This document shows, piece after piece, positions 46,179 through 58,615 of a stretch of DNA of 64,000 bases. A model generated the notes under the pieces. It saw only the letters and a program-made list of their open reading frames with translations, was not told the origin of the DNA and did not search any database. Both the position numbers and the translations under genes were made by a program. The stretch comes from Ampelocalamus luodianensis (lineage: Eukaryota; Streptophyta; Magnoliopsida; Poales; Poaceae). The stretch spans positions 34,159,609 through 34,223,608 of the forward strand of contig CM070620.1 in the NCBI GenBank assembly GCA_036346255.1, written 5' to 3'. Within the stretch, counting starts at the first letter, position 1, and every line of letters starts with the position of its first letter.

Positions 46179-48827
46179 TCTAACACCCCAGCTCAACATT
46201 GAGTCTGGAATGCTACTAAAATTAAATTAAACTAAGCTAAACTAAGACCAATTACAAAATCTCGACAAAACCTCCTTTGTATAGTCACTTATACCGAGGT
46301 TCCAACAATTGATCAAGGCATTTATCAATATAATCATAATCAGGTTCATTCAAGCGTGTAGAATAATATCATAAACATAACCAAAACTTTCTATTCTCAT
46401 TATTACAGATTAACTCAAACTCAAACTATCCATAGCTTCTAACAGGTAAACATAACATTTAACAATAGTTTCATAATCCAATTCACTCATGCATAAGAGA
46501 TAATCATATGAATGTAATCAAATTAACACTATTCTCACAACCATAATCAGAATCATAAAACAACCATGGGTATTTCTCAGCAGTCTATTTATTCTTATAT
46601 GAAGCTAAATGACAATTGCTTTAATGTTGTGAGGTAGTGCGTGCTTTCCAATTCATCTACTCCCTCCCATGCATGTCAGTCTTGCCAGTTGTACCTAAAA
46701 CACATCAAAGCAAGAGTGAGCCCAAAGACTCAGCAAGTACCAACAAGGCTAAGCAAGTTAACATTCATAGCATCAATAATCCAAGATAAACAATGCACCA
46801 GAGTAAAGCCTTCATGCTCATGTGAATGCAACCAATGCAATGCACCTTTTTAACTTTATCTCTTTTCGCATTTTACCGGTAATGCGGGGTATACAACCGT
46901 CGCTGTATACCCTTGCCTGTGCCCTCTGGCACAGGGACCAAAAGCCTATACACCACATGTATAGGGACCTTTGCCCATCATCTGAATGATGGGGACCTCT
47001 TTGCTCATAGCCCACATTGCACCAATGTGGGGACCTCAAGCCCGTCAATACATGACGGGGACCTCAACGTAATGCATGCTTGGTCACCACGTGACCAATC
47101 TTCAGCATGATCTCAATATGCACATGCACAACATCTATTCATCATTAATATACCAAGTACAATAACATCGGACATAAATAGAGCATAATCATACTTGGAG
47201 CGTTCACCAATCTCAATATAAACATCATGCCAGCAACCTTACTTCGCTATCATATATCAAAAACATGCATGTATGACCAAGTCTCCAACACGATTGGAAC
47301 ATGCAATTGCTCCATGCCCACGTCTTTCATATACACGAATTTAACATGTACATAACAACATGTAAGATTTAGCAACGCTCAAGGGAAACATTAACCATAG
47401 CTTGCATTCAACAAGATAAAAGGAAAACTCATTACGCTAACATTCGTGCAAGGCTACAACAAGCAATCACCACAATCATATCATACAACCGAAAATACGC
47501 TATAACCCGAATACTTGCCTCAACCGTGCGAAAACGGCGGACGCGAAGTGGGTGCTGCCCTTGGGATCTCGCTGCCACCTGGACAAGAAGATAACCCCAA
47601 ACTAAGACTAGCATACTGGACCAAAATCATACATAACATCACAATCGAAATCGCTAACCTCTTATGAATTCTAACTTTTCTAATTTCTAGCGATCGGTCA
47701 CTGCAGACAGCGGACTTCAAAAATTCATAACTCTCTGCTCAGGAGTCCAAATAGGATGATCTTGGACAATCTGAAAAGGTAATTGAAATGTCTAAATAAA
47801 CTTAGTTGGGGAGACCCTCTGATTCGGCCATCTACCAGACCTACCAATCTAATTAATCAGAGCAAATATTTCACGTCGGGTTTCTGGACAGCGACAAAGA
47901 AACTATCATAACTTTCTCTAAGTTCGTCCAAATTCAGTGATCTTTAGTTTTCCTGAAAGCTAAGAGGATTAGCCTCATTTTCGTTATGGTGAGCCCTCTG
48001 AAACCCCTCTAAATACGCGCTTCTATCAGGTTAACTAACACTAGCAAATCTGCTTCTCTCCAGAAACACAGAAGTACTAATAAATTCATAACTTTGGCTA
48101 CCAAAGTCCAAATGACTTGATTCTTATCGGCAATGAAAGGTAACTACGATAGCTACAACTTTCTAGGAGACACCCAGACCCAAATCTGCCTCTAACTTAA
48201 TCAAAACCGACAAACTTCCCTGCTGCAGAATAACGACGAACTGGCACCCGAAAATTAGACAACTAGAAAACGACCTAAAACAAAGAACCACGGGTTACCC
48301 TTGCCGAAACGAAGAGAGCACACAGCGGGGATGAAGACCACCACGAATCCGCTGCGGATCCCTTCTTCTCCCTCTTCTTCCCTTCTCTTCTTCCCCTTCT
48401 TTCTCTTCTTTTCTCCTTCTTCTTCCTCCTTGGCCGGCTGCAAGGGAGCTCCTACTCCACCTTGGACAGCAGCAATGGAGGTGGTGGGGGAGATGGAGAG
48501 GGCGCAAGGGAGGTGGAAGGAGGTGGAGAGGTGGGGAGATGGGGAGATGGGGAGATGGGGAGAGGGGCGGCCGGTTGGAGTGGGAGGGGAAAGGGGAGAG
48601 GAGGAAGGGCTAGGGTTTTGGGAGGGCCCCCCTGGCGCCACCCTCATGGGCCATGGCCCAGCCCAAGTTGCCGTAAAATTGCTCTTTGCCCTCTAAAACT
48701 GCAGCAGATCGACAACATATCAATTAGTCCCTCCGGCGTTCCGTTTGATCCTTCCCGATTAATCGATCTCTCCGAAATAAAATTAATCTTCCTCGATTCA
48801 AACCTTAACTCACTTTGGGATATTACA
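46179..48827 (-). repeat. 3' LTR of the LARD-like element
   Basis: 2649 bp. On the minus strand it starts TGTAATATCCCAAAGTG and ends GGGGTGTTAGA. It contains a GC-rich G/C-tract region (48350-48660) and the stem-loop array at 46887-47098. Confidence 0.92.
46887..47098 (-). repeat. Array of seven distinct stem-loops (copy 1)
   Basis: Perfect stems: GGGTATACA/TGTATACCC, CCTGTGCC/GGCACAGG, CCTATACA/TGTATAGG, CCCATCAT/ATGATGGG, CCCACATTG/CAATGTGGG, CCCGTCA/TGACGGG and TTGGTCAC/GTGACCAA. Loops are 3-8 nt. Stems 2 to 6 are each preceded by GC(C) and followed by G(G)GGACC (plus strand), so the frame is constant while stem sequences differ. Confidence 0.9.
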
Positions 48828-51800
48828 TTCTACCCCCTTAACGAGATTCGACCCCGAATCTAAACGCCAATCTTCGAAAGAAAACCACGACTAGAACTTA
48901 ACAACGATACCAATGCGATCAACTCTTACTAAACTCGCTCACGTGAGACTTCAACTCTCAAGTGACCTCTCTCCAACGAAGAGACCACAACACCAAGGCG
49001 TAAATCGACGTCGTACTAACGCTCCACTCGACATTCCGGTACACTCACCGGACAAGACTCGAGGGTAAGACCTCACTCGATGGTTAACGGTGCAATCGAA
49101 ACCTCAAACTCTAGATCTCGGTATTCACTCAACACCGAACATACAAGGCGTTACGTACTCGCGCACGAACTCGAGACACCTGGCGATGCGCCAACTAGCG
49201 AAACAACCCAATGTATCTTGGGTTAAACCTCCCAAAGATACCGAACCACACGACATGCACATAGAACACGAACTCGTGTTCCACCGCTCAATTATACTCC
49301 TCACTAAAGCAAAATCACCTCCTTTAACGAAACACACAACAACAATACTCTTCCTAAACACACTCTTTTACCAAAGAAAGCTCAGCGAAAATGAAGAACT
49401 CTCAACGCAACCAAACGTTACCAACTCGGTACTAAAAGGAGTCAAATTCAAAATCGATGATTTAACACGAAAATCTTTCCACCTTCAATTAGAAAATTTG
49501 CAAATAAACACCACGATCGCTAAAGAGAAACCACTCGATTAACCAAATCCATCATTTCTTTTATTCTTTACGAACCGATAAGAATCATATATACCAAAAT
49601 CGAGTCAAACTCAACTTACGAAAGATATTGGTCAACAAAGACAAAACTCAAGCGAGAATCGAGGAAACAATTCACTCCTTTGAGGAAGTATCAAATTCTC
49701 GGTATCTCTTTTAAGAATAAAATCTCTCTCAACTTTGGAGTTTCAGTTCATCACAAAACACACTAACTCATCTTTCTTAACTTTACATTCTCAATGTTAC
49801 ACTCAAATTGAAATACATCATCCACAATTCCGTATAAAGGCTCTATCGACGCCACCAAACTTTATCTCAACAACTCCTCTATCTACATGATTAATTTGAC
49901 AAATGACTTCCAATGCATCTCAAAATAGATTACACACGCAATCACATCTCCTCAATGTTTTAGAAATAAACAACTTGGAATTCACAGCTCTCACAGTCAT
50001 ATACTTTCTCTAAAAGAGCTCTATCAATGATTATCTCACTGTTCGAAACCCACCCTTAATCTACCTCCTCTACACATAATCATTGGGTGCCCCAAGTCCT
50101 AGCATAAAATTGCAAAGCCCAAATTAAACTCCAAGATTCCTACAACGAACTTCTCATATAAAAGATAGGGAAATCCTCAGATTAAATCCGTAAAATCCCA
50201 TAATTCCAACATACTCTCTCATTAACATCATCATGAAAATATTTTCTTGACCAGTTTACCTTTACAAAGATTATAACCCTCAGAAGGTTACTCATTTAAA
50301 GCCAAATCACTCTTGACGTTACTCAATATTTTCCATTATCCCATTAATTAACATGGCGATTTGATTACTTTGTAACCCCACTCTCATTAAACCACATCAT
50401 CAAGAATAACTTTCATAGCCTCGCAATACTACCAAATTGCGATACTCTAATAAATTGATCCAGATTTCCATACTTACTAATTCCAATGCTCGGTCAAAAA
50501 GAACACCAAATCTTGGACTACAACTTGTTATAGGTCCTACTAGTTGCGACATCGAAATCATTAGCTCCAAAGACAAATATTCTTTTCAACTCAATTCCTC
50601 TCCAAGGATTATTCCAATAAATCGATTTATTACTCCAAGCCTCTCGACGACTTGACACCTAACGGTTCATCAAACCATCTACTAGACCACCACTATCTAG
50701 ATGCCAAGACACCACCTACGAGACTTTACAATACAGATCGGTTAACCCTTTCTTAGAAGAAGAGGCAAATAGAAATAAGTTTCACTCAAAAGAAAACGTT
50801 ACCACTTACGGTAGTTACAAGATCAAGAGAAACAATCGAGATAAAGCGTTCTCGAAAACCAAAGATATGATCAAAGTTGAGGGCGCACGTCCACAATCGA
50901 GAATATCAAACCTCGACGAGAATAAAACATCGCTTTTAGAATCCGAAAACTCTTATGGCAAGAACAAAGTTTTAGACAAACTTCAATATTCGCAAGTTAT
51001 GAAACTTTACTTAAATCTCAAATACTTCCACTTTACTCGATTTTAGTTGGTTATAGCATCACCATGGCATTTCGACAAAGAGTATTTGAAGATCACAACA
51101 CCTATTCCACTTAGGAACTAATAAAACCTCTCAACACGTCACTTTGCTCTAAACAAATTCAGCTATCACATCAACATGAGGTCGAAAGATCACAAATGCG
51201 AACTAGAAACATATTCAATTAATTAACATCTCGCGGCGATCGGTCCCTTTATACAAAACATTCAATATTATCATCATAATCCCTTCTTGACAATCACACT
51301 AGTAATGTAACAATACACTCTTAGCGAGACTCATCATAGCCTCTTATCCCGTCATAAATTTCTCCAAAGGAAACACAAGCCACAAGGTTGAAACAAACCT
51401 ATTTTAACTAGTTCATACTATCAAATGATACTTTCGCAAAGCACACTATCGAGGCCACTTACTCAATCACCCACTCAACCATTAGTGTTACTCACACCGC
51501 TCCAATCACATTAACAATTGTCAATTGTATGAATCATGTATACAAATAGGGTCCTACTTGCTTTGTAGTCGTGTAACCATCTGTAAACACAAAGTCAACA
51601 TTTAATAATCTCATCGCTTTGAGCAGCGGGGTTTCACAACATGCTACCTCAACGTTCGTCTAATCTAATATACATGTTTTTAATCTAGCAATTATGTATG
51701 ATCATCAAGTAACTAGTTTACTAAAATTTCCAATCGATATCCTCTAAAGCATCGTTCAAACACATTCTTAACATAACCATCACTAATGGGTAAGCTAATC

Positions 51801-52725
51801 CATAGAGATACATTACTCCATGCTATCCAATAAATCTATCTGATTCCACAATCCTAACAATCAGACCAATTCATCAAAATACCACACCTCTTAACAACTC
51901 CATTGATTCCAACTAAATATTGTCATACTCATAGTCATAACTCATCAAGAACCACTAAAGGACAACCTCCACTTATTCAACTTTCTTTGATAAGGACCTT
52001 AGTTAAGATCGATCATGCACAAACTGCGAACTTAACTTGAAACTCATAACACAACCATTAATATTCAACGCTCAAAATACACAAAAGAGATACGTTGAGT
52101 CAAAGCCTTCATGAACTAAAGGACTTACAAAAGAAACTTTCATTAACCAAAAACATCAAGCGAATAAAATAGGTCAAGCTTTCCAATAAGAAAAACAAAA
52201 CTCCCCTACAAAAGTCAATCTTGACAATTAGCAAACTTCACCAATCGAGAATAACTCAACGGTGGGAAAAACAATAATTGATTTACGGGCAAAATAAGCC
52301 AAAGGAAACACACCAAACATTTCAAAGAAACCCATCAATCGCAACCGTTAAGAGTTGACCAAATTCAAATTCGGGAAGAGAGCAACTCTTCTAAAGATTC
52401 TCGCTATCGACACTGTACTAAGATATCCGGTAGCACTTCTCTATACCCACTCCACGAGCGGTGGTGTAACCTGTAAAGCCGTGGTCACAACCACGACCTT
52501 AACCTCTCAACAACGACTAATCCACTCATAATAATCATAATAATTAATTAATAAGCACCAAACTCAATTCATATCAAGAATAATCAAAACGATATAACGG
52601 AACGTAAATGCAAAGATTGACCCATCCCCATCCTCGTGCTCGAGGTGTCAAACTTTTAAGTTGATTAACATTAGCAATTTTTTTATATATCTAATCACCA
52701 CGGACCTCTGACCGCTCGATACTAA
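48828..52725 (-). other. Internal region of the LARD-like element
   Basis: 3.9 kb of AT-rich sequence without retroviral-type domains on either strand. The longest frame (plus 49090-49542, 150 aa) has no recognisable motif and is antisense to the element, so I do not call it a gene. Short residues of coding-like composition (for example around 50437-50655) are likewise unassigned. Confidence 0.7.
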
Positions 52726-55363
52726 TCAGAACACCCGACTCAACATTGAGTCCGGAATGCTACTAAAATTAAATTAAACTAAGCTAAACTAAGACCAATT
52801 ACAAAATCTCGACAAAACCTCCTTTGTATAGTCACTTATACTGAGGTTCCAACAATTGATCAAGGCATTTATCAATATAATCATAATCGAGTTCATTCAA
52901 GCGTGTAGAATAATATCATAAACATAACCAAAACTTTCTATTCTCATTATTACAGCTTAACTCAAACTCAAACTATCCATAGCTTCTAACAGTAAACATA
53001 ACATTTAACAATAGTTTCATAATCCAATTCACTCATGCATAAGAGATAATCATATGAATGTAATCAAATTAACACTATTCTCACAACCATAATCGTAATC
53101 ATAAAACAACCATGGGTATTTCTCGTGATCTATTTATTCTTATATGAAGCTAAATGACAATTGCTTTAATGTTGTGAGGTAGTGCGTGCTTTCCAATTCA
53201 TCTACTCCTCCCATGCATGTCATCTTGCGCTTGTACCTAAAACACATCAAAGCAAGAGTGAGCCCAAAGACTCAACAAGTACCAACAAGGCTAAGCAAGT
53301 TAACATTCATAGCATCAATAATCCAAGATAAACAATGCACCGAGTAAAGCCTTCATGCTCATGTGAATGCAACCAATGCAATGCACCTTTTTAACTTTAT
53401 CTCTTTTCGCATTTTACCGTGTGCGGGGTATACAACCGTCATTGTATACCCTTGCCTCGTGCCTCTCCAGCACGGGGACCAAAAGCCTATACACCACATG
53501 TATAGGGACCTTGCCCATCATCCGAATGATGGGGACCTCTTTGCTCATAGCCCACATTGCACCAATGTGGGACCTCAAGCCCGCAATACATGACGGGGAC
53601 TCAACGTAATGCATGCTTGGTCACCACGTGACCAATCTTGAAGATGATCTCAATATGCACATGCACAACATCTATTCATCATTAATATACCAAGTAAAAT
53701 AACATCGGACATAAATAGAGCATAATCATACTTGGAGCGTTCACCAATCTCAATATAAACATCATGTCAAGAACCTTACTTAGCTATCATATATCAAAAC
53801 ATGCATGTATGACCAAGTCTCCAACACGATTGGAACATGCAATTGCTCCATGCCCACGTCTTTCATATACACGAATTTAACATGTACATAACAACATGTA
53901 AGATTTAGCAACGCTCAAGGGAAACATTAACCATAGCTTGCATTCAACAAGATAAAGGAAAACTCATTACGCTAACATTCGTGCAAGGCTACAACAAGCA
54001 ATCACCACAATCATATCATACAACCGAAAATACGCTATAACCCGAATACTTGCCTCAACTGCGCGAAACGGCGGACGCTTGAAGTGGGTGCTGCCCTTGG
54101 GATCTCGCTGCCACCTGGACAAGAAGATAACCCCAAACTAAGACTAGCATACTGGACCAAAATCATACATAACATCACAATCGAAATCGCTAACCTCTTA
54201 TGAATTCTAACTTTTCTAATTTCTAGCGATCGGTCACTGCAGACAGCGGACTTCAAAAATTCATAACTCTCTGCTCAGGAGTCCAAATAGGATGATCTTG
54301 GACAATCTGAAAAGGTAATTGAAATGTCTAAATAAACTTAGTTGGGGAGACCCTCTGATTCGGCCATCTACCAGACCTACCAATCTAATTAATCAGAGCA
54401 AATATTTCACGTCGGGTTTCTGGACAGCGACAAAGAAACTATCATAACTTTCTCTAAGTTCGTCCAAATTCAGTGATCTTTAGTTTTCCTGAAAGCTAAG
54501 AGGATTAGCCTCATTTTTCGTTATGGTGAGCCCCTCTGGAAACCCCTCTAAATACGCGCTTCTATCAGGTTAACTAACACTAGCAAATCTGCTTCTCTCC
54601 AGAAACACAGAAGTACTAATAAATTCATAACTTTGGCTACCGAAGTCCAAATGACTTGATTCTTGTCGGCAATGAAAGGTAACTACTATAGCTACAACTT
54701 TCTAGGAGACACCCAGACCCAAATCTGCCTCTAACTTAATCAAAACCGACAAACTTCCCTGCTGCAGAATAACGACGAACTGGCACCCGAAAATTAGACA
54801 ACTAGAAAACGACCTAAAACAAAGAACCACGGGTTACCCTTGCCAAACGAAGAGAGCACACAGCGGGATGAAGACCACCACGAATCCGCTATGGATCCCT
54901 TCTTCTCCTCTTCTTCCTTCTCTTCTTCCCCTTCTTTCTCTTCTTTTCTCCTTCTTCTTCCTCCTTGGCCGGTGCAAGGAGCTCCTACTCCACCTTGGAC
55001 AGCAGCAATGGAGGTGGTGGGGAGATGGAGAGGCGCAAGGGAGGGTGGAAGGAGGTGGAGAGGTGGGGAGATGGGGAGATGGGGAGATGGGGAGAGGGGC
55101 GGCCGGTTGGAGTGGGAGGGGAAAGGGGAGGGAGGGGAAGGGCTAGGGTTTTGGGGAGGAGCCCCTGGCGGCCACCCTCATGGGCCATGGCCCAGCCCAA
55201 GTTGCCGTAAAATTGCTCTTTGCCCCTCTAAAACTGCAAGACCGACAACATATCAATTAGTCCCTCGGACGTTCCGTTTGATCCTTCCCCGATTAATCGA
55301 TCTCTCCCGAAATAAAATTAATCTTCCTCGATTCAAACCTTAACTCACTTTCGGGATATTACA
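52726..55363 (-). repeat. 5' LTR of the LARD-like element
   Basis: 2638 bp, nearly identical over long stretches to 46179-48827. Most differences are 1-2 base indels, many in homopolymers. It carries the second stem-loop array at 53426-53635. Confidence 0.92.
53426..53635 (-). repeat. Array of stem-loops (copy 2)
   Basis: Same seven stem-loops as copy 1 with small changes. Stem 1 is longer (GGGTATACAA/TTGTATACCC). Stem 2 has become CCTCGTGC/GCACGGGG, still paired. One base is lost in stem 6. Confidence 0.88.
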
Positions 55364-55368
55364 TCGAC

Positions 55369-56958
55369 TCCTGTGGTTGATTTAACAACCACGATCGAGC
55401 AGACCCTTCGAGCATAGTTGGAAGGTAATTTGTCATGACATGCTCTACTCCTGCTGCTCGAACAACAGTCGTATAGATCTGAAGAAGCTCGATGGGATTT
55501 TGTGACCCATCAAATTTCTCCATATTCACTGGTCAGAACCGTGACGGCCAGCAAACTACTCGAAGGCTAGGCGAGAATGCCCAACATCTGGTAATAATAT
55601 CATAACGCCTTCTTTGCGGGAAAGAAGGGTTGATGTCACCAGGCGATCGCATGTAACGATGCCCAGTAGTGGGTGGACTTGACCTATCATAGGCCCCAGT
55701 CCTACAAGGGGAATACTCCTTGTATTCCATCTGCTGTTGCAGATTCCCAGGCAGAAGTGGTGAATGACCATCTCCCCTAGGAGCTTGTCGATCACCAGCT
55801 GTTCGAAGGACTCTTCTTCAACTTAAGTTGTGGTTAAGAGAACGACCAGACCTATTTTCTTGTCGTTCTCCATGAGGAGAGTTATTTGAACGACTGGCAT
55901 TTGACGGAGTTGTCATGGTACGACTACTAGAATGATGTTGGTGAGTTTGCTCAAGCCTGACCATTGTGTCCCGAAGCACTCGTGCGATAACTCCAGCGAA
56001 GAGGTCGTAGCCTAGCGCTCGTCCAAGCTCTTGAATCGGGTTCTCGATCAAGTCATTTATATATTAAAGTTCTTGATTTTCCTCTGACCGGTATTGAATG
56101 CGCCCAGGTAAAGTTCTCTGGGTTGCAATTCTTCTCCTCCGGATGGTTTCAAGATCATCTACATCTGAGTTTGCCGGAGCATGTCTCAATGGAGAGCAAT
56201 CATTTCTAGGATTTCATTTACGCTCATGAAGGTGGTGATCCTGTTCATCGCCGGAGGTGTCCTTGCCATCACCACGAGAGCCCGAAGTGAGTGTGCGATG
56301 AGAAGCATCCCTAATCCTGCCTCTTGGAGAAAGATTAGGATCTGAGGAGAGGACAAAGATCTCCTAGGTGATATCATTTCTACTTGCGCCTGAGTCCTCC
56401 TGACTTGAGAAGTAGTCGAAAGACAACGTCTCGTGACTTAGAACAATCCCCTCCAAGAAGGGGAATTCTAGGTTATAACCATCTCCAACTGAAAGTGAAC
56501 CCTGCAATGGTACGGTCGAATCCGCAAGAGAAGCAGACTCAACCACGCACCTCATAGGGGTAACCGAAGGGTGACTATTACCAGATGTTGGTTGAGTCCA
56601 GGAATGATGGATTCCAGGACTTACTGTGCTAGATCGAACGGCCTCAAACGGACTCAAAAATTTGGAGGGAGAACCCTCGCTATGTTCTGTACTTATCTTG
56701 GTGCAATCCTGATCCTAGTCAGATGGACTCCCTCTGAGGAATCTGGTTCCTCATCTGGGCGTAATGTTGTGTGGGGGGGGGAGATCCCTCATCAACTTTG
56801 TCTGTGGCATGGTCTCTTGGGTCTGGTGAAAGATACCTAGAAATAGCATTACCGTCGGACAAAATAATGCTCTGCTCGAACTCGTAGCAGGCATCCATGT
56901 CGAGTTCTACGTAGTCTGTCAGATCGAACCAGTTCTCCTCGTTCCACTCTCCTACCAT
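55369..56958 (-). pseudogene. Gypsy gag, N-terminal part
   Basis: A likely start near 56958 gives MVGEWNEENWFDLTDYVELD. A variable region with several frames follows, then NPIQELGRALGYDLFAG, RVLRDTMVRLEQTHQHH and the capsid-type NMEKFDGSQNPIELLQIYTT, VVRAAGVEHVMTNYLP and SARSWLLNQPQES. The last segment is the start of a Retrotrans_gag domain that is completed at 46173 after removing the nested element. Frameshifts and stops are numerous. Confidence 0.8.
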
Positions 56959-57009
56959 GAAAGAATCAAAGTTGAAAAGAATCAAGAGAACTTGCCGAAA
57001 AGGAATCAC

Positions 57010-57036
57010 CGGAAGGTCCCCACAGACGATGCTAAT
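57010..57036 (-). promoter_or_regulatory. Primer-binding region of the Gypsy element
   Basis: On the minus strand the LTR end ...ATTATCGACA is followed by ATTAGCATCGTCTGTGGGG. This resembles the TTGGCGCCGTCTGTGGGG site usual in this group, changed at CG-type positions. Confidence 0.75.
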
Positions 57037-57777
57037 TGTCGATAATCTAGTATCGATCTTACGAATGGATGTTTGGGGCTTTCCTTGAGTTAGATCCACG
57101 TAGAGAAATACACATGTATTTAGACTGGTTCATCTCCTTAGAGAATAACAACCCTACTGTTGTATTAACTATGCTTTTACAATCGAAAAAAGATCACTCA
57201 AACTAAGGCTTAATGACTTCTTGTTGTTGTCTCCAATCGGTCTGCCATCGGCCTCCCCTCAACCTACCCTTGTGTCCACTAACCTTAGCCTTTATATACC
57301 GCGTGAAGGGGTGGCAGTTACTCCATGCCAAGAGGCGCCTCAACGTTTCACGAAATGTGCACGATGATGGGAGTTATTGTCAGAAAGATAACACCTCACG
57401 TCGCCTAGCAGTTATCGTCAGAGACAGAGGCGTAATACATATAGTTATTCTGGAGAATAACAGCGTATACTAACTGCTTCGTGTATTAAACACAACGCAT
57501 AAGAGTTTCTAGTCGGTTGAACCCACACATCTGTAAGCTTTATCGACTGTAGGGTTGTCGTAATTGACCTAATCATGGAAAGGCTTACGACAATAGAGTG
57601 GTCGTATAAAAGCTTACGATCATGAAGTGGTCGTAAAAAGGCTCACGACCACCCAGTTAAGCTCTTCCCTTATTAACAATAAGGGGTATACTTATGAACA
57701 ATACGAAGATATTGCTATCTATAATGATAATTATAGATAAACAATTTAATTAATTGAGAATTATTAGATCCTCATCA
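57037..57777 (-). repeat. 5' LTR of the Gypsy element
   Basis: 741 bp, partner of 37791-38516. It has an extra GTCGT-containing repeat unit near 57600-57625 relative to the 3' LTR. Confidence 0.93.
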
Positions 57778-57782
57778 AGGTT

Positions 57783-58603
57783 CATTCTGATGGTGATGGC
57801 TACTATCTCTCTCAGCATCACTATGTTCAGGATCTGCTTGCTCGCTCTGGTATGACTAATATGCGCAATGCTACCACACCCATGGAGCTCTACCTACAGC
57901 TTCGACCAACAGACGGTGTACCTTTGACAATCCTTCTCGCTATCATCAGCTCGTTGGGAACCTTGTTTATCTCACTATTACCAGCCCAGATATTACTCAT
58001 GTTGTTCATGTGCTTATCTAGTTTGTTAGTGGACCCACATCAGTCCACTATGGTCATGTTCTTCGTGTGTTGAGATACTTGAGGGTGACTGTGTCTAGAC
58101 ATCTATTTTATGCCAGTTCAAGTTAGCTCCAACTCCACGCTTACTCTGACTCTACTTGGATGAGTGATCCTGTTGATCGCTAATCTGTCACTGGCTACTA
58201 CATCTCTTTGGATACTTCACTCATTGCTTGGAAGTCCAAGAAACAGATTGTGGTATCACGTTCTAGTGCAGAGGCTGAGCTTCGAACTCTTGCCGCTACC
58301 ACCTCAGAGATTATTTGGTTTTGATGGCTCTTGATTGATCTCGGTGTCCATTGTGACAATTCTACACCTCTCTTTTGTGATGATACAAGTGTCATCAGAT
58401 TGTTAGTGATCCGATCAAGCATGAGCTAACAAAGCACATTGGTATTGATGCATCCTTCACATGGTCACATTGACCATATCGCTCTCAAGTATATTTTCTC
58501 AGAACTTCAAGTTGCAAATTTTTTCACTAAAGCTCATATTCGAGAACAGTATTGGCTTCGGTTATTCAAACTCAATGCATCAGATCCTTCTGATCCAACT
58601 TGA
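57783..58603 (+). pseudogene. Copia B RNase H and pol C-terminus
   Basis: HSDGDGYYLSQHHYVQDLLA, RSGMTNMRNATTPMEL, then RNase H relics (LHAYSDSTWMSD, AWKSKKQIVVSRSSAEAELR) and the final ELQVANFFTKAHIREQYW. It ends SDPT followed by TGA at 58601-58603, with a PPT AAAGAGGG directly after. The frame changes several times. Confidence 0.82.
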
Positions 58604-58615
58604 GTTTAAAGAGGG

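Larger units (their letters stand above)
46179..55363 (-). mobile_element. LARD-like non-coding LTR element nested in the Gypsy gag
   Basis: Long LTRs (46179-48827 and 52726-55363) and a 3.9-kb internal region are flanked by a perfect TSD TCGAC (46174-46178 and 55364-55368). Minus orientation follows from the purine tract AAGGGGGTAGAA just before TGTAATATCCC at 48827, and from a decayed PBS-like TTAGTATCGAGC beyond the other LTR at about 52720. The LTR pair is long and very similar, so it is the youngest event here. No gag or pol motif is found inside, so it fits a large retrotransposon derivative moved in trans. Removing it rejoins the Gypsy gag frame. Confidence 0.93.
37791..57777 (-). mobile_element. 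Gypsy element of Tat-like layout, minus strand
   Basis: LTRs at 57037-57777 (5') and 37791-38516 (3') begin TGA(T/C)GAGGATCTAATAAT on the minus strand. A perfect TSD AGGTT flanks it (37786-37790 and 57778-57782). Minus-strand order is PBS, gag, protease, RT, an RNase H-like domain and integrase. A ~3-kb tail holds an opposite-strand ORF region and repeats before the 3' LTR. Integrase before the 3' LTR puts it in Gypsy. The antisense ORF, long tail and aRNH-like domain suggest the Tat/Grande-type lineage. The gag is split by the LTR element at 46179-55363. Catalytic residues in RT and integrase are lost. Confidence 0.93.

Noticed and set aside
46887..47098. CRISPR-like array
   Set aside because: Units are palindromes that differ from each other, without identical direct repeats separated by spacers, and the context is a plant LTR.
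48301..48863. Overlapping frames in the LARD LTR and their copies near 54840-55343
   Set aside because: They follow GGGGAGAT and CTTCTTC simple repeats in the LTR and shift frame between the two copies.
49090..49542. 150-codon plus frame in the LARD core
   Set aside because: No domain, antisense to the element, ordinary chance length in AT-rich sequence. Left as unassigned.
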